From assembly GCA_030386875.1 (NCBI GenBank), contig CM059559.1:2849177-2913176 (forward strand): a stretch of DNA of 64,000 bases, read 5' to 3'. This DNA is from Morinoia aosen (taxonomy: Eukaryota > Arthropoda > Malacostraca > Amphipoda > Talitridae). A model generated the notes under the pieces. The model made no database searches, was not told the DNA's origin, and saw nothing but the letters and a program-made list of their open reading frames with translations. Each line of letters starts with the position of its first letter. The stretch's first letter is position 1. Of this stretch, positions 21,501-34,435 are shown piece by piece. Both the position numbers and the translations under genes were made by a program.

Positions 21501-23602
21501 CGCGCTGCCCAACACTAATAAGCTCTGCTCTCCCGAGTTACTGTGTTTCTTGTGGTGTGTTTTCTGTGCGTCGCGTGTTAGAACCGTCTCGAAGACACTG
21601 TGTGGGGTTTTCCTAACACTTGTGAGTTAATGTTCTTCGTGTTTAGTTTGAACACGTGAGGGAAAGTTGCCTCTGAAGGAAAAGATTATTGAGGCTTGTG
21701 AAATTCTATGAGGCAACGACAAATAGTGCTGCATTTCATCCACAGGAAGTGAGAAAATAAAGCCTAGCATTTCAAATTCCATCTTCCATTGTATTAAAAA
21801 AATGGATTCGAAAAAATTTTCGATATGAGGCAGGTCAGTGAAGCGTGAAACAGTTTTTCTACAAACAGAGACATCAGCGAGAATATTAGACTTATTTCGA
21901 ACGAGTCAGAATCTCTGCAATTGAACATCGTCTGACTGATCAGCAGGCACGTTCAGTATTACCGAAGACCAGATTTTTCCGATTTAAGCTGAACAGATGA
22001 GAGCGTAAGTTTTTCTCATTGAACTTACGCTGCCAGCTCTACCGCTACGATCAAGTAAATTGGTGATAATTCCACCTTTGATCAGGTCACTGGCACTGCA
22101 TTCTCCGGGCGGTATTGTTAAAGAACGCGTTACGTCCAAGAATTTTTGAAAATTATTTAGCGAACGCATTACAGAATTTCAACAATACTTCAAAAAGCAT
22201 TGTGAAAACTAAATTATTCACGGTTAATAATATATTCATTCTCTTCAAATCTCAGAGAAAAAATCGCCTGCAAGTAAAAAAATGTTCTAAATTAACTCAA
22301 GCCAAGCACAATATTCACAGGAATTTACATGGAGTAACTTGTATTCGTGCAACGTTTTGCGTCACGAGACGCACAGCTGTAGTTCTCCTCCGAAGCCTAT
22401 GCCACACGAACACGACACCGCTGCCAGCCGCGCGGCTGATGTGTGTGTACAAGGCTGCATCAGAACTGCAGACGGATAAAAAATGCTACTCAACGTCATG
22501 CTTCAAAAATCTGTTCATTTTTTGTCAGCGTGAAGCGACGTGATGCGCTTACATTATCTTCCAAATGCCCGAGCGAAGCGAATCTCGAAGATTGGAAATT
22601 GCGAACTGCTGGACTCGTGCACCCGAGCGGACGTGTCAGGCCTCAGTGTGTACACACCAGAAACCCTGACACTCAGCATGGAGGAATAATCACAATATAT
22701 ATTTTTCGCGAGATATGTATCAGTAACATCATCACTTAGATCTTTTGCGACGAACAAATTAGAGGTATAACTGTTTGTGGGCCGAAAAGTTTATCAACCT
22801 TCAGGGTATCCCACGACAGCGTTAGTCTAATATATAGAGACGTAATAAGAATGAGAGTACTTATTCTAAACATACAATAAACTGACTGGCAGTTGCATAA
22901 CGTGAAATAATGGCAAATTAAGCTCACTTAAACAACATAATGAACAGGTTTTAAGCTTGAACATTAGAACTTACAGCTCAGGACCTCACATTTTTTCCAG
23001 GGTGTGGTAATTCTTACAGTGACAGTAGTTGTATCTGTCTGAGGGGCTTGAGCTAAAACTCTGTATGCTAGAATAGCCTTAGAATAAGTTTCTTTTCAGA
23101 ATATTAGGCCCATCATAATGAACATTCTCATATAGAAAAGACAATTCTCTACAACTTTCTCCATCATGATAGAATAAGTAAAACTTGGGAAATGAAATTT
23201 GAATATTAATTTGGCAGAAAGAATACATACTAAACTAGATGAAATGAAGTGTGTGAAAAAAAAAACAATTACGGAATCACGGAAAAGTTTTAATAAATCA
23301 TTTTGCAATTGGAGTTCATTTCAATCAATATAAATTGTATGGTTGGACATCCACTGATCGATGTTCTACAATGGTGTACAATTCTGAAGTGCGTTGACAT
23401 AATCGGCGTTTTAAAAAATTTTTTGAAAATTTTCTTGATTCAGGTAATAAGTCTTTCCCGTAGAACTGTCAGGAACGACAGTTCGACTGCGTATTACAAA
23501 ACCGGAAAAAACAGGCAACGAGGCATTTATGATGGATTGAGCGATGAGGTATATAACCATAAGTTTCTTATGTTGACTATGAAATCATACTAAAAGGAAA
23601 GG
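21501..23602. other. no recognised gene
   Basis: AT-rich, with a GC-richer patch at 22350-22480 and another at 22600-22680. The 142-codon frame at 22115-22543 has no recognisable domain. No repeat family seen elsewhere in the window is present. Confidence 0.4.
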
Positions 23603-23737
23603 ATGTTTTATTCCAATCAAGTGGATGCATATAATTTTCTACCTTGGTTTTACAAAGCCTAATAATATTGCGTAGATTGCTATGATGGTAATCCCCGGTC
23701 TAGCAGGTACCCGTTCCAAAGACCTGTGTTGGAATGG
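23603..23737 (-). mobile_element. SINE copy 3, 5'-truncated
   Basis: Follows the other SINE copies in order: TTTTATTCCAATCAAG, ACCTTGGTTTT, ATGATGGTAATCCCC, GGTACCCGTTCC and GACCTGTGTTGG, in the same orientation. More diverged than copy 2 and lacking the tRNA head. Confidence 0.65.
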
Positions 23738-26700
23738 TCTAAGTTCGTTCTTTTCCAACAGGAAGAAACACCGGGCTGACATAGCCAGATATTGACCGAC
23801 GTCTCTTCACGGAAGAGGCGAGCGCTGCTCACTACGGGGCTGAAATAACCACTATTCATCGCTCCATCAGGATAAAAAAGAAAGGAGGGATGTATATTGA
23901 TACAAATCGTCTAAAAAGTGAAACCAGAAGGTGTAAATTGAATCGTTATTGTTACTAGTAATTAGAGGCCCTTCATTTTTTAATCGTAATTTCATTAATT
24001 TAAATTTTAAATGTATTTTCAATTTAATATAATTGTAATTCGTACCTTACACTTGAGTGATGTACTCGTACAAAAGTAACGACGTATTTTCAGCCATAAA
24101 TTATATGAACATACATTTAAAGTTTTAATATCAGAGTCTTTCATCAAATCAGATGAGATTCATTCATTCATTTATCAGATTCATTCATCACTCAATGGCT
24201 TCTATTAAAGGCAATGCCTACCTTTCAGATTAAATTAAAAATTAGGAAACCGTGAAAATCACGGCACAGTTGCTCCAGTGTTCGTTCCATGGCCGATATT
24301 TTCTCCGTTTCTCGAGTTCACAGAAAATGGAGGCTTTAGGCCAACGCAAGGGAAACTACAGAAAGTCAAAAACATTCCAATATTGCCACATTAAAGCATT
24401 AGAACCATTTAACAAAGGGTTTTTAAAAACTGACAGGGTCAATCATTACATTTTAGGCTGCGAAATACTACTACGACCTATTCTACTGAACACAGGTGAA
24501 TAAGTTTGAAATCAAGCTATAAGAATATATAAGGTGTGATAAAGAAAAATGAACTTGAATTTCGAGCAATCGTGTTCGACATTTAAGCGCTGTGGAAGCT
24601 GGACCCGATTTTACGGTTGAATACAACTCAATATCAATTTTTTCATACGTTAAGCTTTTGTGATAACGTCACATCACATATCAAACATTTGCTCGTTATC
24701 CCTAACATGAACAGACAGCGTTAAACTCGTTAGTTATGTGCAATTACATACATGCACCTCCAGTGGTGGAGAAAACCAATAAATGGGTTAGCTGAATGAA
24801 GTGTTTTGATAGTCACACAATATTGTCCTCAAGATCGCTCAAGTCATAAGGTTCTCTGTGCTGAACGCAGTCCGTTCATCTCACATTTCCGACAACAAAA
24901 GTCTCAAGCAAATCATCATACCTTCCGAGGTATTACCATGTTACTCGAATTTTTCATACGTCGGTAAATTACTATTATTTGAAAATACAAATCTAAGTTT
25001 TTTCATGAAGCTACCGCGTGAGGGATGTATTACCTTAAGCGTAATATATATTTTATGGAGAACGATGCAGTATGCTGGTCAACGGACAGCTAGCGTAAAA
25101 CAGGTTTTGATCTTTCGTGCCTGGTCAGAGTTTTACCATGAAAGCCAGGCTGTAAAAGCGAGTTGGTCATGCGCTTTTGCGTAAGAAAAGTAGAACTGGA
25201 CGTATCGAGAGGAAGACAAAGTCTCTTATATTGCGCGTAAAGTTAGTTATATTTTCGCCAAATGACTGCCCCAAATGGTCGAGATTCTCGAAAAGTATTG
25301 ATAATAAACGATATTTCTAGATAAATTTCTTACGAGGGGTTTCGCTCGTGTAATAAATTCTTTGGAGAAGTTATTGAAATCCATTTTTTCATGCTGAGAA
25401 CAAATGTAGCGAGAGATTATTGTATCCTGTACGCAAGAGTCAAATAACGAATTTTTGCAAATTTCTACTGATACACAGAACGAACTAAACAAAAAATCAC
25501 TAATTTTGCCGAAGCAATTAATCAAGTTGACCAGCGAACGAAGCCAGCGAAGGCGCGTTGCTTCATTTTCAGCCTTTACTGCATTTGAGAGCACGTACGT
25601 GAAGTTCAAACGAAGCTGATCCGTCTTCCGGTCTGTACCTCGTTCTGCCTCCTGCAGCCTCCGGTGCAGGATTTATGAAGGGCGTCGAATGGCAGCTGGG
25701 ACTGAGGATTGGAGATGAAATCTGTCTTGTGAGGCAGTTTTTGCAAAAATGAGCCGTCTGTGCCGAAATTTTCCGATCCCAATAATAAAATATGGCGATC
25801 GTAAATATTCTGCGCTGGAAGGAGCATGTATCAGGTTACCAGATTAGCTTTCACTGGTCGAAGCTTCAAGTTTTTAAAGTATACTTTGCCCATAAGGGGC
25901 ACTCAGCATACCTGGTAGCACTGCGAAGTTGTCTAATGTCGGGCCGTCTTTAAGGTCAGATTTTGTTCGGAAAGAGCGTAAGCTTGAAAAAGCTTGTTAG
26001 GCTTTTACAGTTTAGAATAAAAAGTGCACATTTTTCGTTTTTACTTCGCACATCACATTGAATTTTCTTCCTATATTTTGTGTATGTGACGCATACATAC
26101 GAGTACAAGCATTATCTGAACGCTGAAAAAATAATCAAGAAGGAAGTGTATTTTAATTTGATACGCTAAATGCCTCAGATCAGTCGCACTTAGGCGAATG
26201 TCAATGTAAATGATACAATTATTTGTCATCTAATACACTGATTCCATGGTGAAAATTTTGCCACAACTTGACGCTGTTATTCTCACCGCTATAAACTTCG
26301 AACGCTTGTCGATATTTGGTGCTGGGCTTCTGGTACCAAAATAATTAATAAAATTTTCCTCTGTATTCAATTTTTAGCGAGATGAGTATAATTTGCTAAA
26401 GATCTCACACGACCTGCCATTTTTATATAATCAAGTGCTACGGGAAATCGTACGTGCTATGAGCAGCATTAAATGCAGCAGGCAATATTATAATTAGACA
26501 CCAGATATGTCTACAATGTTTATTAATTTCACTCTATTTTTCTATTTAACTGTTATACTTGACTTTTTTTCGTACGATCGAACTTCTGTGCCTTCACAAA
26601 TATTGCGCTCGTACGAGAGTGCGGAAAGGTAGATAAGACCTCATCTTCAGCGTGAATATTTTAGTGCAATTAATTAATAGCGTTATACCGAATTATAATT

Positions 26701-27690
26701 ATGTGCCTGAAAATTTTAATTGTAAATGAATAATTGTAATTTTAATTGTAAATAAATAATCATGAAATTTTACAGACGCACTAAAAAAAATGCAACTCTC
26801 ACGTGTAGAAGCAAAAGCTGAACATTATGTACGTTCTAGCGCCTATCTCAGCCTTTAAAATAGGTGGTAACTACTCTTATGTAAAATAGGAGGTAACAAT
26901 TTCATAAGCGGGTCATCTAAAGAAGGTGATGACTCTTATTCTGCTCTGCCGATATTAATTTTTAAACTACATGGTACCGCAAAGTTATCAGCGAGATCAC
27001 TGGCGTTTCACTTTTCCGGACATACAGTATCCTATTCCAGTACATTGCAGGTGTTCACAACGCTCTTAGAATCATCGATACGTGCAATTTATTGTATCAA
27101 ATCTATAGAATTTTCTTAATTGTATTTTCAAATGTCATACTGAGCAAAAACTCGATAGAAATAAGCCTTACAGCGCGTAGCCGCCTCTTCGCAACAAGTG
27201 AAAGAAGAATTTTTAGTGCATCAACGCAACACAGAAATACATGTAGTGCTCTGCGCTCCACCATTTCGTAACTTATTTTGAAGAAAATAAATTATGCACA
27301 TCTGATCACAAGACATTAAAAATACTGTCGTTAACTGATTTTATTATTATTATCATTATTATTCAAAAATTTTCATGTCCAAACTGATATCATAGAAAGG
27401 AAATTTGTTGCCTGGTCGTGATTTTTGCTGTTCCGGCAATTTCCTCATAAGCGTTATAAGTAGAAGTAAGATCGGCAATGAAAGGGTACATCCTATCAGG
27501 AAAAAGCTCACCTAAAAGAATACATCCTTGATCGTATCTACGGTGCATGTCGCGTCAACACGGGAAGTCTGGAGTGGAATTGAGAGCAGCAGACCGAACA
27601 CTCATGACGTCACCGCCCATTTAACGTATACCCTCATCGAACTCGTATCCTGGATACTTTCAGAAGCCCATAATAATAAGGCCTTAAATT
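23738..27690. other. no recognised gene
   Basis: About 4 kb of AT-rich sequence. There is an ATT-type microsatellite at 27338-27362. The longest frames (108 codons at 24858-25184 on +, 120 codons at 25247-25609 on -) show no domain, repeat match or splice context. I see nothing supportable. Confidence 0.4.
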
Positions 27691-27877
27691 AAGCGGCCCA
27701 TAGAGGATCAATTTTATTGTCAATATAATTGACAATGATGACTATTGACAATTTAATTGATCGTCTGTGGGCTTGATTGACGACCGTCAATTAACTAACT
27801 TTGTGGGCAACAAAAAATCTCATCAATATTTTGGGTCATTAATATTGACAATTAAATTGATCGTCTATGGGCCGCTT
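27691..27877. mobile_element. inverted-repeat element, 187 bp, unknown superfamily
   Basis: The first 35 bases are the reverse complement of the last 35 at 33 positions, beginning AAGCGGCCCATAGA. A third partial copy of the terminal sequence lies inside (27747-27774, reading ATTGATCGTCTGTGGGCT), so the element looks compound or internally rearranged. I find no clear target duplication. It is non-coding; the frame at 27767-28042 only crosses it. It could be a PIF/Harbinger-type or other MITE. Confidence 0.75.
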
Positions 27878-27929
27878 CAGGTCATGATGATTTTCAAGCC
27901 CCACAACCCAAGTTCGGTAGAGATCCAAG

Positions 27930-28345
27930 GTATAATAATTATAGCGACTAGCTGGACTCGCAGAAATTCCATGGTCAATATTATTGTAAAGCTATATAGT
28001 TGGACCTGTGAAATAATTTCAACCTATCCTAACCTTAGATAACCTATATATCCTAACCCAACGTAACCTATCCTAACCCCGACATAACCTATCCTAACCT
28101 ATCATAACATATAGTAACCTTACCAATGCTAACCTAACATAACCTATCTCAGCCTCACCTATCCTAGCCTAACCTATACCAGACTATCGTTATATATCCT
28201 AACTTAATCTAACAAATCATTCCCGCCATAACGTATCCTAGTCGGACCATTTAAAATTCCGCTGTCAATATCATCGTAAAGCTAGGTGGACACATGATAA
28301 AGTTCTAACATAACCTATTCTAACCCAATTATTTTGTTAGCTGGC
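27930..28345. repeat. degenerate CCTAA-type tract with duplicated flanking block
   Basis: From 28020 the + strand has irregular repeats of AACCTATCCTAACC, ACATAACCTAT and TAACCTA, with CCTAA recurring many times. CCTAA is the complement of TTAGG, the telomere repeat of many arthropods, but spacing is irregular (about 10-11 bp). A block with AATTCC, GTCAATAT and GTAAAGCTA precedes the tract at about 27965 and recurs at about 28254, each time followed by a TGGAC and a CTAACC run. A shorter similar tract lies at 29176-29240. Confidence 0.7.
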
Positions 28346-29985
28346 CCTACGAATAATTCGCAGTTAGTTTTTGCACATTTCTAATTCCATTTTAATAGAA
28401 TTCGTGTGTTATTAACTTTTGGGGCATTATGTAGTGAATAAATTAACAATCATTGATTATCATTTAACAAATTTGATGCCTTTCCAGAAAATTATTAAAA
28501 AAATTACTAAAAGGCAACACAACACATGTCTATATGTTTAAAGATCCATTTAACTTTGCTGCTTCTCTTTCTTTGCTCTCTTATTCTATGCTCCATTGTT
28601 TTAGATGGCATAATTATTCAACTTCTTTTAATCGGACTTAAAATGACAAATTGATTTTCCTATGTTAATAGGGGATGCAATCTTTGAAAGTGGAAGTTCA
28701 TGGCTGTAGCATAGATACCGCAAAGATCTTTGTACTTATTTATGAAGGATGTGACACGCCATGGAGCTAGGTGACACGCAGAGACGGATACTTACAAGCG
28801 TCTTGTTACATACATAGATGCGCGCCGTCACTTCAAGTAGCTTTCAGAGGGCAAACGGTACGCGGACGACTGAACGGCCGCGCCTGGCCGTTAAAGAGCG
28901 ACCGTTCGACCAACGAGCGGACCCTGCCAGCAGGTCACTGTGATGTGGCGGTGGCTGGGCTGAGGTCAGCACGGTAATGATATCAAATGCAGCGCGGCTC
29001 CTTCGTCTTCAAACACCGAGGTATGCCGGGGTAGCTATTTTTCCAGCTGCTGTTGAAATTTATATCATGGTTGCACAATAATTTTTACTAATCATGTATG
29101 GTTACTCGTGCACTCGAGATATAACTATACAGTTTTTTACCCGTGAAACAATGTACGGTTGGTTTTTACTAAAAATTTAACGTATTCTATCCTAACTTAT
29201 TCTAACATAACATGTCCTAACTTTTGCTAAACAGTTCCATAATATACTTATCTAACCACCAATTTTCTTTACCTCTCATGGCCTGTGATCAGAGAGCAAT
29301 TTTTTGATGATTTATCGACCCAATTGAATAAGGTTGAAGTTTTTTCTTGAGTTGTGCAAAAAATTAGAAAAAATTAAATCAGGGGTTATTTTAATGTCAG
29401 GAAATACTAGAAGCCGAGATAAAGTCAGTTGTATGTACGATTCCATAAATTTCTGCGACCATTTTTGCGCTCGATGCAAAGAAGTGGCATTGTATCTATT
29501 TGCTACAGACCTAATGCTATTTTTCATAGTAATTATAATAGACTTTTAAAGAAGAAGAAAATATGTGCTGGCATACAAAATTACGTCCACGAGCCGCCAA
29601 AAATGGCAGTAATCTGTGCGTTAATATATTATAATTCTCGTAAATTATTTACGGTTCCTCAATAAAAAAAGATAACGTACCACAAATCAAGTCTCCTATT
29701 GCACCCGATTACGTGAACAAAAGAGTTGAATCGTGTATCTGTGCTACAACTTAACTTTGCTCTTTGAATTTGTGGTGGATGTACAGACACGGTTCGTATT
29801 ACAGCGTCGATGACGGATTTGATGTTGCTCAAAGTCAATTGAAGGTACTAGATATAAAATTAAGTGAGCTCCCGTAGTCAAAAATCGCAGCATGTTTACG
29901 TCTCTGAATAAATTTCCCTGTGTTTTTTCGGTCACTTTTACGTCAGTTAATTTCAATAACTGTAGACTTATCTTTCTGCAAGAAC
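28346..29985. other. no recognised gene; short CCTAAC tract
   Basis: AT-rich except for a GC-rich patch (28780-28980) carrying an unrecognised 68-codon frame. At 29176-29240 there is a short run of TCCTAACTTATTCTAACATA-type sequence resembling the 28 kb tract. Confidence 0.4.
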
Positions 29986-30055
29986 CACAAATTCACAGTC
30001 ATCATGTGTTCAGGTATCCAGTTTACAGGGCAGCATAAGGACAGACCAACCATGT
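29986..30055 (+). repeat. family D short repeat, copy 2
   Basis: Matches 18742-18814 in order (AAATTCACAGTCAT, GTTCAGGTATCC, GTTTACAGGG, GACCAACCA). It continues into unique sequence that does not match family A, so D may be an independent unit. Confidence 0.55.
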
Positions 30056-31856
30056 TAGCACGCAAGCCAGCACCAAACTATGCCATCATGCAGAAGGATG
30101 TTGGTCGAGCAAATCAAAGTTGTTACAAGTTTTTATCAACCCTCTTCAGTGGGATTTCTTAGAAAGTTGTAAACAGCTAACACGGTTTGCTCACAGCATC
30201 ACAAAATCACTCAAATCTATCGTTCGGGTGTGAAACTATCGTATCAATTCTCTCAATGAGTACACACAGCATTTGATGAGCGTTTCTTCCATGGGGCAAC
30301 ATGTGCACAATTGTACCATTCACTTAAAGAGCTACCAATATTGTAGACATTATTAAAATCGATGGAGATTTAGTTCTACGATAAGTGTATAACAGTCAAA
30401 CACACAAAAGATGCATTCAAAGGTCTCAGCCCTAGGTGTCCAAAGGATAAAAATCAAATCAGCCTACCATAATGCTACTATTTGCAAGCTAATGAAAGCA
30501 TTTCCATTCAGCTCTTGTATTGTACAACATGTGTGAAGCTGAAAACAGTTTCTCAAGCGTAAATTTGGAAAGGTCTCCATCAATAAATAACTGCAAGAAT
30601 ACGCATTGTAAGTACAGGTCTGTGGAACAGCAGATAAGGAATGATCACCCGAAGTTTGGAGCGGTCAAAAAAGGGGACCGTCTTCTCAAACGTGTTTACG
30701 ACATGATCGAAGCTTGTGGGCTCGTATCATGTCTACAGATCATCTGGCAGCTTATGTTTAGACGAGGCGTTCCAGAATAGTTTTATTTTGTTTGCTCTAT
30801 ATAATTGGCCAGGCGATAAAAGTGATTTACGAAGCATTGATTTGAGAAACGTTTTCAGCTGTGAGGATTTTGGTCTTATTATAACCCGAGATTACTGATA
30901 AACCAAACTAGGGAGTTGAGCCACACTGAAATTTGTGAAGCATGCTGGGTATCGTAAGAAAAAAACGTAAGCTAAAATTTTCCGGTTCATAAGTTTAGAG
31001 TGAATAAAAGTACTTCAGTTCTTTTTACCGAACTACGTGCACAAAAATGTCTTCTGCCACCATTTTGAGCGGCACTAACATTGACAGCATTCACGTCTCT
31101 CGACGTTGTGGGGAATGAAAGCTTTCATAAGTTGAGTTCCGCATGAAACTTTTTGTGTCGGTAAAAATCATACAAAATATAAAAATAATAATACACGTTG
31201 TTTTATAAGGCTGAGAACTATCATAGGACATCACTTTAATTAAGTTACTGATAAAAATCAATCCTTTCATTCAACATGGAGGTTATTTTTATTTACACTC
31301 TTATCGAGTCTATCGATTTCAAAAAAATATTTACAATTTCATATTCTCCTGAACAGATTTTAACGATTCATGCAATAATTGGATCCAGGAAAACGTCAAA
31401 CTTGTAAAATGGTAATGAATATACTTCGCACATAAAATAACCCTACAGGAAAAATACATCATGTCACGCCAGCTCTTATGAGAGGCCGTTCAATGTTAGA
31501 GATCCCCAAAAATTTTTCATTCATTTTAAACATCATATACATTTGTCTCAGACGACGTCGAAAGCAAACTCAGCCAAAAGTTGGAGCTAATACAAATTTT
31601 GTTTGGTTATGTCCTATGTATATAATAACCGAAATGATCAATGTTAAGCGCGCCTCGCCTTTTTATTACTCCCACTGCAACTATGGCGCAGAGACGAAAT
31701 TGCAATCGATGTAAATGCCGCTGAAGATGGTGATAGGAAACACTTCTGCACTGCTTACATCATATGAAACCTGTGTATCTTTATCAATTGCAAGACTATT
31801 AACGAGTAAATTTGGTTTTATTTTTATGAAGTTCTCTGCACTGTATTGGGCTGAGA
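30056..31856. other. no recognised gene
   Basis: AT-rich sequence with frames under 90 codons and no recognisable domain or repeat. Confidence 0.4.
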
Positions 31857-32044
31857 CATACCGCTACAGACAGTGCTACGACGACGTACCGCTACGACGT
31901 CATACCGCTACGACGACATACCGCTACGACGACGTACCGCTACGACGATGTACCGCCACGACGACGTACCGCTACGACGACATACTGCTACGACGACATA
32001 CCGCTAAGATGACGTACCGCTACGACGACGTACCGCTACGACTG
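31857..32044. repeat. 16-bp minisatellite (about 11 units)
   Basis: The unit TACCGCTACGACGACR recurs every 16 bp at 31887, 31903, 31919, 31935 and on to 32031. CpG-rich in AT-rich surroundings. The 158-codon frame 31715-32191 owes its middle to the array: a 48-bp cycle gives a 16-residue repeat containing YRYDD and PLRR. Without an independent domain I do not call it a gene. Confidence 0.95.
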
Positions 32045-33427
32045 CAGCTCATATGCGCACGGGAGGCACCCCGCACCCGGCGCGCGCGTCTCGATGGCAG
32101 GAGAGTACGTAGCTCACCGTGCATTTGGTCCGCCACATTGACCTCGGATGCAACATCGGAGTTGCCATGTTTTATCATCATGCCTTTATAATATTAAGCA
32201 ATGGTAATAATTTTTATCAAGTATTCGCGTTCTTGTTCAGTTTACGCGAAAATAAGTGGAAATGAAAAGAATATTCATGCTGTACTACCACGTTTGAAGA
32301 AGGCTTGCTAGTTTTGTTTCCCTCACACGATGGGTCAACGAGAAAAGTACGTGTTTATTCAATATCTTATAACAATTGAAGCCACAGCACACACCCATTA
32401 AGACGAGCAGAATCAATACAAAACAGCGCTGATCACAAGTTCAGTTCAGTAGATACGATGAGCCGCTATAAAACAAATAGCCTTGAAATGGCAGTTCACT
32501 TTGCAGTTCCAGCACATTTGGTGAGCACCACCACCATCATCTGGGTCGTGCATTTTAATGCTCGTGAAATACGGTTTAGAGAGTCATTTCGACGTTATTT
32601 TATTGCAAGGGTGCAACCTTATTAAGGGCGTTATCTCATAACAAGAGCGTCATATGGTCATGAAGGTGTCGTTTTGCATCAAACATTCAAGGAAAACAAC
32701 CAATACCTTGACACTCGGGGCCACATCCACGTAAATTTGATGCATATATCTTTTTTTTTACGGTAGAAATTTAAAATCTAGTCGTCTCGCTGTAACTCTT
32801 CGTACTATTTTTAAATTTTAACATTCAATTTGGAGCCTCTTTTCAGGATATTCGTTGTATCGCATTATGTTTATATATTTGTAGTGAACTCGTGGTGCAT
32901 GGGATGGAGCGCACAAACTTCGTGCATGCAAATCCACGTAATAGAAGTTAAGTGAGATACACTAACTTATTTGCTAAGTATAATTCCAGTCACACTTGAA
33001 GAGTGTCCCTTTCAAAATAAAATTTTATCAAATTGAACCATTTTGAACAGAAAATATTCATCCAGCAACCCTAGAATGACGTTGGAGTTAATCTAGGAAT
33101 TCAGCGTGAACGTCCAGCGATGGAATCCAGTGGAAACTGTCCCATGCAACTCACGCTAGGAGTTATTACTGACCCACTTACACCATGCAGAGGCTTTAGT
33201 AACCATGCTTCGTTTGCATTCGAAAAGCAATAATTACATACGAGGAACAAAGCGCTGGGTCGTCACAAGTCTGAATAGCATTGCTTACAAAGTGAGAGTG
33301 ATTGATACAATCGCACCCACAGCGTTGTTAGTTACTCAATTCAAACATTACATACGCGCGGGCAGTATAAAGAAATTCCAGAAATGTGTTTTCGTCCCAT
33401 GATAACGCGTGGGGTAAATCCAACCAA
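32045..33427. other. no recognised gene
   Basis: Starts with a GC-rich patch (32050-32130), then AT-rich DNA. No open frame or repeat is supported. Confidence 0.4.
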
Positions 33428-33719
33428 CAGCTCGGGATAAATGTATCCTGTTTTTCTGAGTCGTGAACAAAAAACACTGCGAAATGAATGCTGTAAAGAA
33501 CAGCTCTGGATAAATGAATCCTGTTTTTCTGAGTCGTGAACAAAAAACACTGCGAAATGAATGCTGTAAAGAACAGTTCGCGATATATGTATCCTGTTTT
33601 GCTAAGTCTTGAACAAAAAACACTGCGAAACGAATGCTGTAAAGAACAGCTCGGGATAAATGAATCCTGTTTTTCTGAGTCTTGAACAAAAAACACTGCG
33701 AAAGGAATCCTGTAAAGGA
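33428..33719. repeat. 73-bp tandem repeat, four units
   Basis: Units start at 33428, 33501, 33574 and 33647 (CAGCTC or CAGTTC), exactly 73 bp apart and mostly over 85% alike by eye. They share CCTGTTTTTCTGAGT, GAACAAAAAACACTGCGAAA and GAATGCTGTAAAGAA. The last unit decays at its end. Since 73 is 1 mod 3 and few stops occur, several overlapping minus-strand frames appear; these are not genes. Confidence 0.97.
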
Positions 33720-33943
33720 CCTTTTCTTTCCGTTATCAAGAGCGGCGAGCGTCCTGATGGCGTCGCGGGGCCCGGGATTAGAGCAGCAGCTTTGTTCCCT
33801 GATCGCCTCTCGCGACGCGCCGGGGATGGAAGATCAGCATGCATCAGCTTGGAAATGATACTCAGTTTATCGCAGCAGTTTTATTCTCGCTCTTTTAGAA
33901 CATTTATTTGGTATAGAAACTAAAGTTTTCTGTAAAATTTAGG

Positions 33944-34435
33944 TATAAAATGAAAGGTATTTTAATAAGCTGTTCAAATTTATTAGAACATATTTAAACT
34001 GTTGGGTAAATTATAGCAACGGTATTCAAAGGATAAAATGAGAGGTGTTGTAATGAGATGCCCATGTTTATTGGAGCGTATTTAAAATGTACTTAAATGA
34101 TAGCAATGGCATTCAAGACCTGTTAGGTGAGGTGTTATATGAAGGCGTTCATGTTTATTGGACCGTATTTAACCAGTCGAACAAATTATAGCAAACGTAT
34201 ACTCAAGATATATAATATGAGGTGTTATAATAAGAGATATTTATCATAATCTATTTATAATTTATTATTATGTTAATCGTCCATGTTTATTGGAACGTAT
34301 TTAACCAGTAAAGCAAATTATAGCAACGGAATTTATTCAAGATATATTAAGTGAGGTGTTATAATGAGGCGTTCATGTTTATTGAAACGCATTTAAACTG
34401 TAGGGCAAATGATACCAATAGCGTTCATAAAACAC
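33944..34435. repeat. about 88-bp tandem repeat, five diverged units
   Basis: Five units share GAGGTGTTATAATGAG, TTCATGTTTATTGGA, CGTATTTAA, AAATTATAGCAAC and ATTCAAG. Unit starts are near 33947, 34033, 34122, 34210 and 34346. The fourth unit carries an AT-rich insertion of about 45 bp (34228-34275). AT-rich and non-coding. Confidence 0.85.

Noticed and set aside
31715..32191. 158-codon frame with an Arg/Tyr/Asp repeat
   Set aside because: The repeat part is a 16-bp minisatellite, and the flanks are unrecognisable and AT-rich.
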